A program made the translations under genes and the position numbers. Shown here one piece after another: positions 8,585 through 16,458 of a stretch of 64,000 bases of DNA. Position 1 is the first letter of the stretch, and every line of letters starts with the position of its first letter. Origin of the DNA: Klebsiella pneumoniae (GTDB lineage: Bacteria; Pseudomonadota; Gammaproteobacteria; Pseudomonadales; Pseudohongiellaceae); assembly GCA_945902215.1 (NCBI GenBank), contig CAMDML010000005.1, forward strand, positions 1 through 64,000. The letters run 5' to 3'. Below the pieces are notes generated by a model that had not been told where the DNA came from, did not search any database, and saw only the letters and a program-made list of their open reading frames with translations.

Positions 8585-10120
8585 TCAGGGCGGTGGCGGT
8601 ACCGGTCCGATCAGGGCTTCAATAGCAAGTCCAAGAGCGAGGATCCGCGCGTCACTTCCAGGCAATCCGTCGAGCTCGATGCCTACCGGCATACCGGTAT
8701 GATGACCCAGGCCGCCTGGAATGGAAAGTCCAGGTAACCCGGCATGACTTGCAGGTTCCGTGTTGCGAACGAAGACCAGAAATATGTCTCGCGTGTTACC
8801 TTCTGGCCCTTGTGTTACGGCCACCCAGGGAGTGGTCGGAAAAATGATTGCTTCGATCTCGTAGCGTTCGAAAATTTCCTGATAGTAGCGAGCCAGTCTG
8901 GCGCGAACTTCGAGGAGGGCCGCCCTCACAGCATCGGGGTCCTCCTTGTTGACGCCATCAAGGGCAGGCAATTCTGGCAGTGGCATGGGCGACAGGCGGC
9001 TTGCAAAGGAGTTGCGAAGGCTTTCATCGGAAATCTGTTGCTGGATATCGGCAAGATCGAGTCCCACCTGATAGCGATCCAGATATTCGCTCAAGCTGTT
9101 GCGGGTGAGATAGCGACCCGCTGCACCCGCTGCGTCTGCCAACGCTTGCAAGTCCGGCATGTCCACATCTACGAGCTCAACGCCGGCAGCAGCAAGCAGA
9201 GCGAGCGTGGTGTCGGCCACTTGGCGTGTGTCCGCGTCCAGATCAGCATAACGCGAAGCGAGAATTCCCAGGCGAACCCCTTGCAATGGAGCAGGAGTAA
9301 CGATTTCAGTTCCTGTGATCACGGCATCGAGCAGAGCGACATCAACCACGGTTCGCGCCATAGGGCCTGCTGTGTCACGCGCCGAATCGAGTGGGGTTAT
9401 CCCGTTCGCAGCATATCGACCAAAGGTAGGGCGCAATCCGGCACCTCCTGTTAGTGCTGCAGGGATACGTACTGATCCGCCGGTATCGGTACCGAGCCCG
9501 CCAGGAACAATGCCCGCTGCAATGGCGGCGGCGGTCCCGCTGGAGCTACCTCCCGCAAAGCGGGTCGTGTCATAAGGGTTGCGAACACCGGCCGGAAGCT
9601 GGGTTACAAACGCTTCGTTGTAACCGCTGATGCCCATGGCAAGTTCATGCATATTCGCCTTGGCAAGTATGATCGCTCCCGCGTCGACCAGTGCTTGCAC
9701 TATCGGTGCGTGTTGCGCGGGAGTAAAGTTGCGCAACGCTGGAGTGCCCGCCGAGTTGGGCAAATTGGCAACATGGATATTGTCCTTGATTACCAGTGGC
9801 ACCCCATGCAGTGGGCCCCGGATGATTCCGGCAGCGAAGTCCGCATCTGCGGCAGCGGATGCTTTCAGTGCAGAATCGGCTGCCAGTGTGATCAACGCAT
9901 TGAGATCAGGATTGCGTTCCGCCTGTGCTATCGAGGCCTGAATCAGTTGTGTGCTGGTAATGCGGCCTTCACGGATGAGACTTGCAGCCTCTGCTACACC
10001 AAGTTGCATCGGATCTGATAGCGCCAGAACGAGTTCGGGACTTTCTGGTTCGGAGGGTGAACAACCTTGCAGCAAAAAGGCAGTCATAAAAACCAGAATC
10101 AACGGGATTTGTTTATGCAT
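8585..10120 (-). CDS. Lipoprotein amidase, amidase-signature family
   Basis: A 511-residue enzyme with a lipoprotein signal (LVFMTAFLLQGC, Cys about 21). It therefore acts in the periplasm or on a membrane surface, unlike most cytosolic amidases. The Ser-cisSer-Lys centre is visible: Lys in GVPLVIKDNIHV (~112), the cis-Ser in AGGSSSGTAAAIAAG (~190), and the nucleophile Ser in GLGTDTGGSVRIPAAL (~215). The C-terminal part has EAIIFPTTP and GLPGLSIPGG, as in GatA-like amidases. It hydrolyses an amide to an acid and ammonia or amine; the substrate is unknown. The start is uncertain between ATG 10120 and GTG 10129, which differ by three residues. It follows the TonB receptor in the same direction. 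Confidence 0.85.
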   Translation of the reverse strand: MHKQIPLILVFMTAFLLQGCSPSEPESPELVLALSDPMQLGVAEAASLIREGRITSTQLIQASIAQAERNPDLNALITLAADSALKASAAADADFAAGIIRGPLHGVPLVIKDNIHVANLPNSAGTPALRNFTPAQHAPIVQALVDAGAIILAKANMHELAMGISGYNEAFVTQLPAGVRNPYDTTRFAGGSSSGTAAAIAAGIVPGGLGTDTGGSVRIPAALTGGAGLRPTFGRYAANGITPLDSARDTAGPMARTVVDVALLDAVITGTEIVTPAPLQGVRLGILASRYADLDADTRQVADTTLALLAAAGVELVDVDMPDLQALADAAGAAGRYLTRNSLSEYLDRYQVGLDLADIQQQISDESLRNSFASRLSPMPLPELPALDGVNKEDPDAVRAALLEVRARLARYYQEIFERYEIEAIIFPTTPWVAVTQGPEGNTRDIFLVFVRNTEPASHAGLPGLSIPGGLGHHTGMPVGIELDGLPGSDARILALGLAIEALIGPVPPPP

Positions 10121-10252
10121 ATGCCTCACGTCTTAATATCTGCGGATATTGTAACTACGCTATCACATATTTCCCGATAGAATTTCGCCAATCAGCCCCC
10201 GTCGGTCGAGCTTCGTCAAGGTCAGCCTGGAAAATAGGTAGCCGCAAAAAAA

Positions 10253-10283
10253 AGCAGGAAAAAAAAGCTGGCCGAAGCCAGCT
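10253..10283 (-). terminator. Rho-independent terminator after the TonB-receptor gene
   Basis: Read on the minus strand, AGCTGGC (10283-10277) and GCCAGCT pair around a UUCG tetraloop, followed at once by a run of eight T residues (10266-10259). It lies 25 bases past the stop of the receptor gene at 10308, so it separates this gene from the downstream amidase gene. Confidence 0.85.
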
Positions 10284-10307
10284 ATAAGCAACTGCAGGGG
10301 AAAAAAC

Positions 10308-12737
10308 TTAGAAGCGTGCGTCAATAGTCACGCCAATACTGCGTGGCTGACTGGGGGTTACCCGGTTTTCCTGCTGGAAGGTATTGAAGAAGCTGAGATA
10401 AGCAACTTCATCCGTTACGTTTTTCACGTAAAGGGCAACATCATATTTACCCATGTTTGCACCTAATCTCAAATTGCCCATGGCGTAAGCCGGGTTCTCG
10501 ATATTGCGGTCGACACGCATCTGGTTTACATCAACCTCACCCTGATAGACGATATCTGCACGCACAAATGCCGCGATGTTGTTCCAGTTGAAATCAACAT
10601 TCATAAAAGCACTGCCGGAGTTATCCGGAACGCCAGCCAGTTTTTGACCATCGAAGCCGCCTAACGGATCAGAAAGTGTTGCAACCAGTTTGGCTGTCAG
10701 ACAGGACGATGGATTGACTTCCCAACGCGCCAGCATGCCGGTGTAATTGGCGCCGAGAGTCACATTCTCATTCGCCTGCCAGGTAAACTCTACTTCCCAG
10801 CCATTGGAACTGGCGGGATCATCAAGCTCGGTACAATTGACCATGCCATTGAACTGCCCGGTAAATGGTGCGCCCAGTTGCAGGTCATGCCAGACGATGT
10901 TGTAAACCGAGAAATTGGCGTAAAGGCTGTTGTCAAACCAGGCAGTCTTGACACCGATCTCGTGACTGGATGTGGTATCTGGCTCATAGAACAAAGGTAT
11001 GATCGGAGTAATCTGGGCGTTGATCCCGCCAGGCCTGAAACCTTCAGCAAACTGGTAATAGATCTGGCCATCATCGCTGTAGTGCCACACGCCTTCCAGT
11101 TTCACCGTGACATCGTCAAACGACCTCGGGGAACTCAATTGGGGGCCAGGGACACCACCGATTGGCACCGATTTGACAAACGGGGTTATCAAAACTCCTG
11201 TCTGGTTCCGTTCCATGTCAAACCAGCGCAAGCCACCTATCAACTCCAGGGAATCTGTCAGATCGAAGTAAAGTTCCCCAAACACTGCTTTGGAAGTCTG
11301 TTCGCCTTCTGAAGTACGTTCAAGCAACAGCTCTGTGGAGGGAAGCCGCAATCCAGTTGAGGCGCTCACTTGCGGTACATAGCTGTAAAGCGAATTTTCA
11401 AGCGTCTGGTAATAGGCGCCAGCAACAAAAGTGGTGCGATCATTTAGCTGACCTGACAACCGGCCTTCGGCAGTGAACTGTTCCGTACCCATATCCTGCA
11501 TGCTGCTAACCCGGTCCTGCGCAGAAACGGTGGCTCCGGCCCAAGGGCCAAGCGGAGTCAGCTTGAAACGGCGATGCAAGCGCGATGGACTCGAAGAGTC
11601 ACGTGCATCAAATATTTCGCGTTCAAACCAAGAGGCTGCCAACACCATATCCAGATCCCCGAAATTGCGCTCATATTCGAATGCAAATATTTCGGTTTTG
11701 TCAGTATGGGGCTCTTCGCTTCTGACATTGGTTTGTAACTCTCCCGCTTTAGGTGTGAAAAAGCGGTTGCTGCCGACAACAGAAGGCGGACCAGTTATAT
11801 AAGTGGAGTCATACGGATTGGAAGCAGTACGTCCTTCCATATCCACATCCTGGTAAAAATATTGCAACAATAGTGAGGAATCTGCATCAATATCCCAGCC
11901 AAGCTGCGCGCGCACACCACTCATGTCAAAGCTGTTCACGTCTTCCTGACCGGATGACACAGAACCGTCAAGACAGCCAGCGCCAGTCCTGATCGACACT
12001 TCAGGAATATTGACGGCTAAATTGCCGGGATTGGGCAGGCCGGGCTGATAGCAAGATGCAGCTTTTCCAAGCACGACATTGTCGATGAACCCGCCGAACT
12101 TGGTCTGGTAACCAACAAGACGCAGCGCAAGCTTATTATCAACCAAGGGGATGTTTGCCATGCCGCGAAATGAAGTATTGGGTGAGCCGTGGCTGACTAC
12201 AGCGTGATCCAGCTGGATTCGAGAATCGAATTCAGCGGCATCGGGTTTGTTGGTGATTGAGCGCACGACTCCACTCATGGAATTCTGCCCGTAAAGCGTG
12301 CCTTGCGGACCACGCAGAACCTCAACGCGCTCCATGTCGAAGGCTCCCAGATCCGGCTGGTTGCCACCGGCCAACAATGCATCCGCGCCGCTACCGATCA
12401 TCGGAATGTTGTCGACGTAAACGCCGACGGTAGATTCTCCTGGACCGGTTATTCCACGCATGAGGTAGGTTTTTTGGCCAGGCCCGAGATCGATCACATT
12501 CAACCCGGGTACCGAACGGGAGAAATCAGTAAATTCCTGCACGCCCATGCGCTCCAGCGTATCCTGGGTAATGGCTTTGATACTGGAACTGAGATTCTGC
12601 GCTGATGCTTCACCGGTTTTAGTTGCAGTAACCAAAACCTCTTCGATGGCTGTTGGCTGGGCGGAAACCGCACCTGATACCAAGATCAATGAGATATAAA
12701 CCGGAAGACGTTTTAGTTTGAATTCGTGATGCTGCAT
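10308..12737 (-). CDS. TonB-dependent outer-membrane receptor
   Basis: An 809-residue receptor. A signal peptide (YISLILVSGAVSAQ) is followed by a TonB-box-like IEEVLVTATK. The plug domain covers ~45-165 (LERMGVQEFTDF, VPGLNVI, VYVDNIPM, MERVEVLRGPQGTLYGQNSMSGVV), then a beta-barrel ending in GVTIDARF with a terminal aromatic residue as the outer-membrane signal. This receptor subtype (plug motif VLRGPQGTLYG) is often used for carbon substrates rather than iron. Its position with an amidase, an amidohydrolase and an aromatic-acid carrier fits import of an organic substrate. The start is ATG 12737 with GGAG six bases upstream. A clear terminator follows at 10253-10283. Confidence 0.85.
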   Translation of the reverse strand: MQHHEFKLKRLPVYISLILVSGAVSAQPTAIEEVLVTATKTGEASAQNLSSSIKAITQDTLERMGVQEFTDFSRSVPGLNVIDLGPGQKTYLMRGITGPGESTVGVYVDNIPMIGSGADALLAGGNQPDLGAFDMERVEVLRGPQGTLYGQNSMSGVVRSITNKPDAAEFDSRIQLDHAVVSHGSPNTSFRGMANIPLVDNKLALRLVGYQTKFGGFIDNVVLGKAASCYQPGLPNPGNLAVNIPEVSIRTGAGCLDGSVSSGQEDVNSFDMSGVRAQLGWDIDADSSLLLQYFYQDVDMEGRTASNPYDSTYITGPPSVVGSNRFFTPKAGELQTNVRSEEPHTDKTEIFAFEYERNFGDLDMVLAASWFEREIFDARDSSSPSRLHRRFKLTPLGPWAGATVSAQDRVSSMQDMGTEQFTAEGRLSGQLNDRTTFVAGAYYQTLENSLYSYVPQVSASTGLRLPSTELLLERTSEGEQTSKAVFGELYFDLTDSLELIGGLRWFDMERNQTGVLITPFVKSVPIGGVPGPQLSSPRSFDDVTVKLEGVWHYSDDGQIYYQFAEGFRPGGINAQITPIIPLFYEPDTTSSHEIGVKTAWFDNSLYANFSVYNIVWHDLQLGAPFTGQFNGMVNCTELDDPASSNGWEVEFTWQANENVTLGANYTGMLARWEVNPSSCLTAKLVATLSDPLGGFDGQKLAGVPDNSGSAFMNVDFNWNNIAAFVRADIVYQGEVDVNQMRVDRNIENPAYAMGNLRLGANMGKYDVALYVKNVTDEVAYLSFFNTFQQENRVTPSQPRSIGVTIDARF

Positions 12738-13111
12738 TGAGTGCTCCACTTTTTGTGATAATTATTTGATTGTGAATTGCGCAGTTTTTGCTTCTTACAC
12801 CCAGCTACTCCCAAGGTCACCTGCAGCAGCTTGCAGAAGTGTTTGCGACCGTACAGTATTTTTTCCTTAGGTATAATACAGCGGTATTTATATTTAAGAT
12901 AAGCGTTTACCTATCATATAGCGCATTTCCACGACCAAAAATGACAACACTCACATGTTCGATTTTATCTTTATTGGCTCCGACCGCTGGATGGCGCAAT
13001 GCAAAGCATCACGCTCCATGATAAAATCAAGTCGCGCACAAATGTCAGTGACTGATTATTTTGGTGCGCAAGGTGAGACTCTTCTTCTTCAACCAAAAGG
13101 TATGGTTAGCC
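12738..13111. other. A+T-rich divergent spacer between TonB receptor and DJ-1 genes
   Basis: The 370-base spacer separates the leftward receptor gene from the rightward DJ-1/PfpI gene, so both promoters should lie here. A TATAAT box at 12872-12877 on the plus strand and a small inverted repeat AATAC-N4-GTATT at 12875-12888 are visible, but no matching -35 at normal spacing was found. No gene is recognised. Confidence 0.4.
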
Positions 13112-13924
13112 ATGCAGCGTCGCGACTTTAATTCGTTGGTTCTTTCATCAATGCTTATTGCTGAAGTACTCAGCCGAAAAGCATTGGCTCAACCATCGAA
13201 TTCAACATCTACTACCCCTGCCGCTACACAACCTGGCGATATGCCGCTGCATGTGCTGGCCTTTGTACACAATGATATTGTGATGATGGACCTGATAGCG
13301 CCAATGACTGTTTTTAACCTGATGGGCGCTCGCATCGATTTTGTCGCAGCAACTGAAGCGCCGGTTCGTACCGATTTGGGAATGCCTGTTGTTCCAACTT
13401 TTTCTATACAAAATGCGCCAATATCCTGTGACATCCTGTTTGTCCCTGGCGGGTTGAAGGGCTCGGTGGAGGCGATGGATCATCGGCAAAGCTTGGATTA
13501 TTTGGCGGCTGTTGGGGCGCAAAGTCGATATGTGACAAGCGTCTGTACCGGTTCTTTATTGCTCGGCGCAGCAGGATTGCTCCGTGGATTCAAAGCCACA
13601 TCACATTGGTATGTACGCGATCTGCTCGGATTGTTCGGTGCTGAATCCACATACTCGCGTGTAGTAATGGATGGCAATCGAATCACGGGAGGCGGGGTCA
13701 CGGCTGGCATGGATTTCGGTTTGAGTGTCGCCGCCCAATTGCGCGGTGAGCAGGTCGCCAAAACCATTCAGCTTGTTTTGGAATACGACCCTGAGCCAGC
13801 GTTTCAGGCAGGAACGCCTGAAACAGCGGGCGCTGAGTTGACTCAAAGTGTTTTGCAGCGTCGCTCGCCTTTAATCGAAGCCGCTCGCGAAAAAGCCACG
13901 CGGATTGGCAAGGCTTGGATATAG
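13112..13924 (+). CDS. DJ-1/PfpI-family protein with a twin-arginine-like leader
   Basis: A 270-residue protein. The N terminus MQRRDFNSLVLSSML resembles a Tat signal (RRDF), followed by a Thr/Pro/Ala-rich linker and a DJ-1/PfpI domain from ~45. The nucleophile elbow is SVCTGSLLLGAAGLL with Cys near 145. The segments CDILFVPGG, KATSHWYVRDLLGLFGA and RITGGGVTAGMDFGL match the isonitrile-hydratase/transcription-regulator-like branch (GATase1, AraC N-terminal type), without any DNA-binding domain. Isonitrile hydratase adds water to isonitriles; here export and substrate are unproven. The start is ATG 13112 in the frame that carries the RR motif; AAAAGG lies ~11 bases upstream. Confidence 0.7.
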   Translation: MQRRDFNSLVLSSMLIAEVLSRKALAQPSNSTSTTPAATQPGDMPLHVLAFVHNDIVMMDLIAPMTVFNLMGARIDFVAATEAPVRTDLGMPVVPTFSIQNAPISCDILFVPGGLKGSVEAMDHRQSLDYLAAVGAQSRYVTSVCTGSLLLGAAGLLRGFKATSHWYVRDLLGLFGAESTYSRVVMDGNRITGGGVTAGMDFGLSVAAQLRGEQVAKTIQLVLEYDPEPAFQAGTPETAGAELTQSVLQRRSPLIEAAREKATRIGKAWI

Positions 13925-14161
13925 CAGCATCACATTAGATAATCCCAGATGTACCAATACAGGCACCTGTTGCGGGTGGTTGGGCTACTGCTGGTTGCCG
14001 CGCCTGGCATTACCCGCAACTTTTTTGTAGCGCGGTGCTGTACTTGTACTTCGGAGCATTGCTCATTACGATGCTGTCTTTGGCGTCTGCTTCAAAAGCT
14101 TATGCGCATTACGTAGAGCCATTTGACTCTGACTCCACTCATTTTCTCCAGAGAGCACATT
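13925..14161 (+). other. Spacer with possible remnant of a small membrane protein
   Basis: No intact gene is recognised. One plus-strand frame starting near 13949 encodes a hydrophobic stretch (HLLRVVGLLLVAAPGI). A second frame from about 14035 gives another hydrophobic stretch (LYLYFGALLITMLSLASA). Together they look like two transmembrane segments separated by a frame break, but the evidence is thin. The region also marks the switch from lower to higher G+C. Confidence 0.25.
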
Positions 14162-14644
14162 ATGACAATTCAAGTTGGCGACAAAATTCCGGCCTGCACC
14201 ACCCTCAAAGTGATGGGGTCCAAAGGACCGCAGGGCATCACGACAGCGGAACTTTTCGATGGTAAAAAGGTGGTGATGTTCGCAGTGCCCGGCGCCTTCA
14301 CGCCTGGTTGTTCACTGACACATCTGCCTGGTTATGTGGTGAAAGCCGATGAGATCAAGGCCAAAGGTGTGGACAGCATCATTTGCCTGTCCGTTAACGA
14401 TGCCTTCGTCATGGGTGCCTGGGGCAAGAACCAGAACGCCGAACATTTGATCATGCTGGCCGACGGCAACGCCGACTTCACCAAAGCAATGGGGCTGGAA
14501 ATGGACGGCACCGGTTTCGGCATGGGCATCCGCTGCAAGCGCATGGCGATGATTATCGACAAAGGCGTGGTCACACATTTCGCCATCGAACCGCCCGGCG
14601 GCATCGTCGTCAGCGCGGCGGATGCGATTCTGAAACTACTCTGA
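14162..14644 (+). CDS. Peroxiredoxin, Prx5 type
   Basis: A 160-residue thiol peroxidase. The peroxidatic site is VPGAFTPGCSLTHLPGY with Cys near 49, the P-x3-T-x2-C pattern typical of Prx5. The upstream KVVMFAVPG and the downstream NDAFVMGAWGKNQ match the family. These enzymes reduce hydrogen peroxide and alkyl hydroperoxides, taking electrons from glutaredoxin/glutathione or thioredoxin. Only one further Cys (GIRCKRMAMII) is present, so the resolving thiol may come from glutathione. The start is ATG 14162 with AGAG about eight bases upstream; the longer frame from 14123 is not supported. The protein has no signal peptide and is cytosolic. Confidence 0.88.
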   Translation: MTIQVGDKIPACTTLKVMGSKGPQGITTAELFDGKKVVMFAVPGAFTPGCSLTHLPGYVVKADEIKAKGVDSIICLSVNDAFVMGAWGKNQNAEHLIMLADGNADFTKAMGLEMDGTGFGMGIRCKRMAMIIDKGVVTHFAIEPPGGIVVSAADAILKLL

Positions 14645-14726
14645 ATATTTTTGTAACCTTCGTGGTTAGAGCTGCACCCCCCGGCCCCGTCCTCGTGTAC
14701 TGAAGCTAAAAGTGGGTGTCCCGAAT

Positions 14727-14748
14727 TTAGCGAAATTAGCGAAATTAG
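14727..14748. repeat. Short tandem repeat, 9-base unit
   Basis: TTAGCGAAA is repeated twice and followed by TTAG, between the convergent peroxiredoxin and SET-domain genes. It has no evident function. Confidence 0.6.
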
Positions 14749-14750
14749 AC

Positions 14751-15218
14751 TCAAAGAATCGCCAACAATTGCTCTGTCGACTTGCGCAGATTCTCTTCCC
14801 ACGTGTACCCGATGATCTTCTTGCCGGTTTCGTTGTCAAGCCATGGCATCACTTCGTTGTCGTTGAGAACGTAGCGGTAGTCCACGGTCACCTCAGCGCC
14901 TGCCTTCATGTCTTTAAGCGCAAACACAAAACCCAAATGCCACAAACCACTCGGATTGAAGGAATGATTCACATAGCAGTCATCGGGCCAGTCGGTGCTG
15001 ACGGTGTGAAAAGTCTCGAACCAGCGGACACAAGCCTCGTCTTCAGGTGAGCCCGGCACCAGCGCCGCACGTTCTTCGTGGTTGTATAGCTTGTTGATCG
15101 CATCAGGTGCCAGCAACACCTGCCCGCGCTTGACGCTTTGTTTCAGAAAAACGCCTTTGCCCTCAGCATGCTTGGCACTAAGGATTTCATAAGCTGGTAC
15201 GATCATCCGGAAACTCAC
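14751..15218 (-). CDS. SET-domain protein (putative protein-lysine methyltransferase)
   Basis: A 155-residue protein covering a minimal SET fold. Visible motifs are GKGVFLKQSVKRGQVLL near the N terminus, then CYVNHSFNPSGLWHLGF, which matches the NHS-x-x-PN S-adenosylmethionine/substrate motif, and KAGAEVTVDYRY, which matches the GEELTYDY motif with its catalytic tyrosine. There is no post-SET zinc site. The start is GTG 15218 or ATG 15206; neither has a strong ribosome site. Bacterial SET proteins of this size are seen sporadically and their targets are mostly unknown. It is convergent with the peroxiredoxin gene. Confidence 0.75.
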   Translation of the reverse strand: MSFRMIVPAYEILSAKHAEGKGVFLKQSVKRGQVLLAPDAINKLYNHEERAALVPGSPEDEACVRWFETFHTVSTDWPDDCYVNHSFNPSGLWHLGFVFALKDMKAGAEVTVDYRYVLNDNEVMPWLDNETGKKIIGYTWEENLRKSTEQLLAIL

Positions 15219-15328
15219 TCACAAATGCTAAAAAGTGGCCGCAGCATAGGCAGGCAAATCGGCTTTGTCCATTCCCCTTCGCCCTGCGGGCTCCGGCGGA
15301 ACAAGCCCGCTCAGTTCGTGGAAAGGGA

Positions 15329-15445
15329 GGGACACTCGATGTCAAGGCTGAAGAGGGGGCGACTGGGTGGTTCCGGCGAGGAGCGTAAGCGAGCGAGCGG
15401 AGACTACCCAGGCGATCCCGAGCGCGGATGCCAAACGAGTGTCCC
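15329..15445. repeat. Palindromic multi-stem element B
   Basis: GGGACACTCG at 15329-15338 pairs with CGAGTGTCCC at 15436-15445. Inside, CTGGGTGGT at 15363-15371 pairs with ACTACCCAG at 15403-15411, allowing one G-U. A further copy of the right arm, CGAGTGTCCC, lies at 15474-15483. The element fills most of the spacer between the divergently read SET-domain and auxin-efflux genes. No protein-coding frame here looks real. It could be a mobile palindromic repeat or a regulatory structure; only one copy is in the window. Confidence 0.5.
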
Positions 15446-15525
15446 GGAACTGCGACATGCGCCGTTGCGACAACGAGTGTCCCTGAGACTGTTAGAATGC
15501 CACGATCAAGTCGCCACGGTTCCCT

Positions 15526-16458
15526 ATGCCAGTTTTCCAAGCCCTGTTCCCCGTCATCGCCATCGCCGCACTGGGTTATCTGGCGCGCCGCCGTGAATGG
15601 CTGTCTGCTGCTGAAGCGGATGCCATTGAGCGCATCGCCTTCTGGTTTTTGATTCCTTGCCTGTTGTTTTACGGTACCGCCACGGCGGACTTCCCTGCCG
15701 CAATCAACTGGCAGTATCTGCTCGCATTTTATCTGACAGTACTGGCGGTGTACGCCGCTGGCATGGCGCTGGGCAAGATTGTTTTCGGTTACAACCTGCG
15801 CGGGCTAAGCGTGTTTGGCATGGCTGGCGCCTATTCGAATGTCACGGTGCTCGGTATCCCCATTGCGGTCGAGATCCTGGGGCAGAGCGCGTTCGTGCCG
15901 ATGTTGTTGATCATCACCTTCCACAACATCGTGCTGTACACCACGGGCACTGTGTTGGCCGGTTGGAGCGCCAATGCCGGTGCCAACCTGGGCCTGCAAC
16001 TGCGCAACATCGGTCGGGAAATGCTGCTCAATCCGATCAGCAGCAGCCTGTTGGCCGGCGCCGCGTGGAACTTGCTGGAACTGCCGACGCCTGCGCCACT
16101 CGTCGCAACGCTGGAATTGCTGACACGCGCGGCAGTACCAGGCGCGATCTTCGCATTGGGCGCAGCGTTGACCCGGTATCACATCCGCGGCGAAATTCCG
16201 GCGGCCCTGCTGATTGTCTTCATCAAGATGCTGGTACTGCCACTGGCGATGTGGGGGATGATGACACTGTTGTTCGACATCGACGAAGAATGGATGCAGG
16301 CAGCCGTGCTGCTGTCCTGCATGCCAGTGGGGATCAGCGTGTATGTGTTCTCACGCCGCTATGAAAGTTGCGAAACCGCAGTCGCAGCCGCCATTGTCAT
16401 CACGGCGCTGGCCACTCCGCTGACGCTGAGTCTGGTGGCAGCACTGATTCTGCGTTAG
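15526..16458 (+). CDS. Auxin-efflux-carrier (AEC) family transporter
   Basis: A 310-residue membrane protein with about ten hydrophobic segments, in the usual arrangement of two five-helix halves. Segment 1 is VFQALFPVIAIAALGYLARR. The first half has IAFWFLIPCLLFYGTA and GAYSNVTVLGIPIA, the conserved N-x-G/V-x-x-G-P-like segment. The second half has PGAIFALGAALTRYHI and LLSCMPVGISVYVFSRRYE. AEC proteins (PF03547) move small organic acids such as malate or malonate or other anions across the inner membrane; this substrate is unknown. The stop codon overlaps that of the convergent EAL gene by four bases. Confidence 0.85.
   Translation: MPVFQALFPVIAIAALGYLARRREWLSAAEADAIERIAFWFLIPCLLFYGTATADFPAAINWQYLLAFYLTVLAVYAAGMALGKIVFGYNLRGLSVFGMAGAYSNVTVLGIPIAVEILGQSAFVPMLLIITFHNIVLYTTGTVLAGWSANAGANLGLQLRNIGREMLLNPISSSLLAGAAWNLLELPTPAPLVATLELLTRAAVPGAIFALGAALTRYHIRGEIPAALLIVFIKMLVLPLAMWGMMTLLFDIDEEWMQAAVLLSCMPVGISVYVFSRRYESCETAVAAAIVITALATPLTLSLVAALILR

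Noticed and set aside
15187-15540. 117-codon minus-strand frame across the SET/AEC spacer
   Set aside because: It overlaps element B and both gene starts, its composition follows the palindromes, and it has no recognisable family or ribosome site.
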